Of a stretch of 6,832 nt of DNA, positions 6,139-6,832 are shown one piece after another. Below the pieces are notes generated by a model that made no database searches, was not told the origin of the DNA, and saw nothing but the letters and a program-made list of their open reading frames with translations. Positions within the stretch are counted from its first letter, which is position 1. The number at the start of each line of letters is the position of its first letter. The DNA comes from Oscillospiraceae bacterium (GTDB taxonomy: Bacteria; Bacillota_A; Clostridia; Oscillospirales; Oscillospiraceae): NCBI GenBank assembly GCA_902789835.1, contig CADAPN010000101.1:1-6832 (forward strand), in the 5' to 3' direction. The position numbers were made by a program, and so were the translations under genes.

Positions 6139-6393
6139 ATGTCTATGGGAATCGGATATATGCCAATGCCGGAGGGGTTTCAATATGCGGAACTTGTCAA
6201 AGCCGGGCGACCCCAGCATCAGAAATTTGACGACTTCTGGTGCAGGCATCCGCCGATGGCTCCGGGGAAGCGAGCCAAAATCTTTGCACCTTTTTCTGCT
6301 CTGAGGGGATTTGATGAAGAGCTCAAATCCTCACAATCCAAGGTAAGACTCGAACAGGAAAGCGAAATTGAATACGTTCCGGTATACGACTAG
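6139..6393 (+). CDS. YolD-like small protein
   Basis: An 84-aa soluble protein. A textbook site, AAAAAGGAGG (6122-6131), lies 7 nt before the ATG, so translation is well supported. The N-terminus is rich in Met and Pro (YMPMPEGF, 7-14), followed by a polar stretch and the block HPPMAPGKRAKIFAPFSALRGF (37-58). The RAKIFAPFSAL part resembles the (R)-G/A-x-(I/K)-x-(W/F)-APF-x-AL core of YolD-like proteins, which in Bacillus and clostridia often accompany Y-family DNA polymerases in damage-inducible operons. That assignment is from recall of the motif, not an alignment. No polymerase gene is present here and no clear LexA box was found. The C-terminal part (59-84) is acidic. The gene is flanked by repeat copies A and B, and B, 20 nt after the stop, would act as its terminator. 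Confidence 0.8.
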   Translation: MSMGIGYMPMPEGFQYAELVKAGRPQHQKFDDFWCRHPPMAPGKRAKIFAPFSALRGFDEELKSSQSKVRLEQESEIEYVPVYD

Positions 6394-6413
6394 AAAAGAT
6401 GTCCCAAGCGACT

Positions 6414-6452
6414 CCCCCGCTCCTGCATCGTAACGAAGCTGCAGGAGCTTTT
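6414..6452 (+). repeat. C-tract hairpin repeat, copy B (terminator of the YolD-like gene)
   Basis: CCCCC (6414-6418) precedes a perfect 9-bp stem, GCTCCTGCA (6419-6427) with TGCAGGAGC (6440-6448), a 12-nt loop (6428-6439) that can itself fold as TCG-TAA-CGA, and TTTT (6449-6452). Positions 6414-6449 are identical over 36 nt to 6558-6593 in copy C. It lies just after the stop of the YolD-like gene and has the form of an intrinsic terminator. Confidence 0.85.
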
Positions 6453-6462
6453 ATATTACAAA

Positions 6463-6490
6463 GACAAGACAATAGCTACGTCCCCTTGTC
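6463..6490. repeat. Inverted repeat following copy B
   Basis: GACAAG (6463-6468) and CTTGTC (6485-6490) are inverted with a 16-nt spacer, beginning 10 nt after the T run of copy B. Alone this 6-bp repeat is weak; it is listed because a similar GACAA/TTGTC structure follows copy C. Confidence 0.35.
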
Positions 6491-6500
6491 CACCGGTTTA

Positions 6501-6540
6501 CGTTGAGAAGTTACGCAATTAATTAGTCAAGTTCTCAATG
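6501..6540. repeat. Inverted repeat upstream of copy C
   Basis: CGTTGAGAA (6501-6509) pairs with TTCTCAATG (6532-6540), 9 bp with one G-T wobble, around an AT-rich 22-nt interior containing CAATTAATTAG. It ends 17 nt before the C tract of copy C. No promoter or ORF was found with it. Together with copy C it would form a compact two-hairpin RNA if transcribed. Confidence 0.45.
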
Positions 6541-6557
6541 GAATGAGATGATCGATT

Positions 6558-6602
6558 CCCCCGCTCCTGCATCGTAACGAAGCTGCAGGAGCTCTTCTTT
6601 TG
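6558..6602 (+). repeat. C-tract hairpin repeat, copy C
   Basis: CCCCC (6558-6562), arms GCTCCTGCA (6563-6571) and TGCAGGAGC (6584-6592), loop 6572-6583, and a T-rich tail TCTTCTTTTG (6593-6602). It is identical to copy B from the C tract through the first base after the stem, 144 bp downstream. Both copies are also preceded by CGAYT. No gene lies between B and C, so C is an orphan terminator-like element. Confidence 0.85.
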
Positions 6603-6607
6603 TCCGG

Positions 6608-6638
6608 GCAGACAAAGATGACAGGTCCTCTTGTCTGC
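6608..6638. repeat. Inverted repeat following copy C
   Basis: GCAGACAA (6608-6615) and TTGTCTGC (6631-6638) form a perfect 8-bp stem with a 15-nt loop, starting 5 nt after copy C. The loop and right arm contain GTCCTCTTGTC, close to GTCCCCTTGTC after copy B, suggesting that B and C belong to a longer duplicated unit. Confidence 0.5.
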
Positions 6639-6669
6639 GTTAGAAATCACAACAATAGCAAAAGGCATG

Positions 6670-6703
6670 AAAAAAGAGAGGGGACGTTTTCCGTCTCCCC
6701 CTC
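6670..6703 (-). terminator. Intrinsic terminator of the gene at the right edge
   Basis: Read on the - strand, GAGGGGGAGACG and CGTCCCCTCTC (plus-strand positions 6692-6703 and 6676-6686) pair over 11 bp with one bulged A and one G-T wobble, and are followed by six T (6670-6675). It begins 11 nt after the stop codon of the - strand gene ending at 6715. Confidence 0.85.
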
Positions 6704-6714
6704 TTCTTCTGCTA

Positions 6715-6832
6715 TTAGTGTTTCTTTTCCGTGCCGCCGGCGCCGACTCCGAAGTGCAGTTCCTTCATTCCTTCCACCTCGTCACAGATCCCCTTCAGGG
6801 AACAGACGCTGCAGTCGGTTGGGATGCCCTCG
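6715..6832 (-). CDS. C-terminal end of an unidentified cysteine-motif protein (partial)
   Basis: Only the last 38 codons are in the window; the start lies beyond 6832. The visible residues include IPTDCSVCSLKGICDEVEG, with a C-x2-C-x5-C pattern, then KELHFGVGAGGTEKKH at the C-terminus. The spacing matches the last three ligands of the C-x6-C-x2-C-x5-C [4Fe-4S] motif at the C-terminus of endonuclease III/MutY glycosylases. The first Cys would fall on the codon split by the window edge, whose only visible base (C) allows Cys. Other iron-sulfur or zinc proteins share such spacing, so the family is left open. A terminator follows the stop, which supports a real gene end. Confidence 0.7.
   Translation of the reverse strand, partial: EGIPTDCSVCSLKGICDEVEGMKELHFGVGAGGTEKKH

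Noticed and set aside
5888..6304. 138-codon + strand open frame running through copy A into the YolD-like gene
   Set aside because: It crosses the promoter of the divergent gene, the C tract, repeat A and the 12-bp palindrome, and is in a different frame from the well-supported 84-aa gene.
6012..6640. CRISPR array
   Set aside because: Only three copies, unequal spacing (about 400 and 144 bp), a coding gene between two of them, and terminator-like T tails; no cas genes.

Overview
The window looks like chromosome from a Gram-positive, moderately GC-rich member of the Firmicutes, probably Clostridia. The evidence is a MurT/GatD lipid II amidation pair, strong AGGAGG-type ribosome binding sites, sigma-A-like promoters (several with an extended -10), compact intrinsic terminators, and a small protein resembling the YolD-like proteins of clostridia. 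No transposase, integrase, tRNA, rRNA or CRISPR array was seen.

Layout. Positions 1-2314 (- strand) hold a two-gene glycerol unit: glycerol kinase (glpK) followed, 4 nt after its stop, by a HAD-IIA sugar-phosphate phosphatase whose ribosome binding site lies inside the kinase 3' end. A promoter with a palindrome over its -10 precedes glpK. Upstream of that (2445-2741, - strand) is a small two-helix membrane protein with a zinc-ribbon tail. A 378-nt divergent intergenic region (2742-3119) carries an extended -10 for the small gene, an orphan + strand terminator, and a near-consensus promoter for murT. murT-gatD (3120-5265, + strand) encode the two subunits of the enzyme that amidates D-glutamate of lipid II to D-isoglutamine. 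They end at a hairpin shared with the convergent gene at 5299-5916 (- strand), an unrecognised secreted or membrane-anchored protein with a good promoter of its own.

The right end (5917-6714) is different in character: AT-richer, mostly non-coding, and rich in hairpins. It holds one 84-aa YolD-like gene (6139-6393) and three copies of a repeat made of a C tract plus a 9-bp hairpin plus a T-rich tail. Two copies are identical over 36 nt. Each copy is followed by a second inverted repeat. Only the middle copy has an obvious gene to terminate, so this array is the most interesting unexplained structure here; it may be a dispersed terminator-like repeat or a family of short C-rich regulatory RNAs. 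The window closes with the 3' end of a - strand gene carrying a C-x2-C-x5-C motif, with its own terminator.
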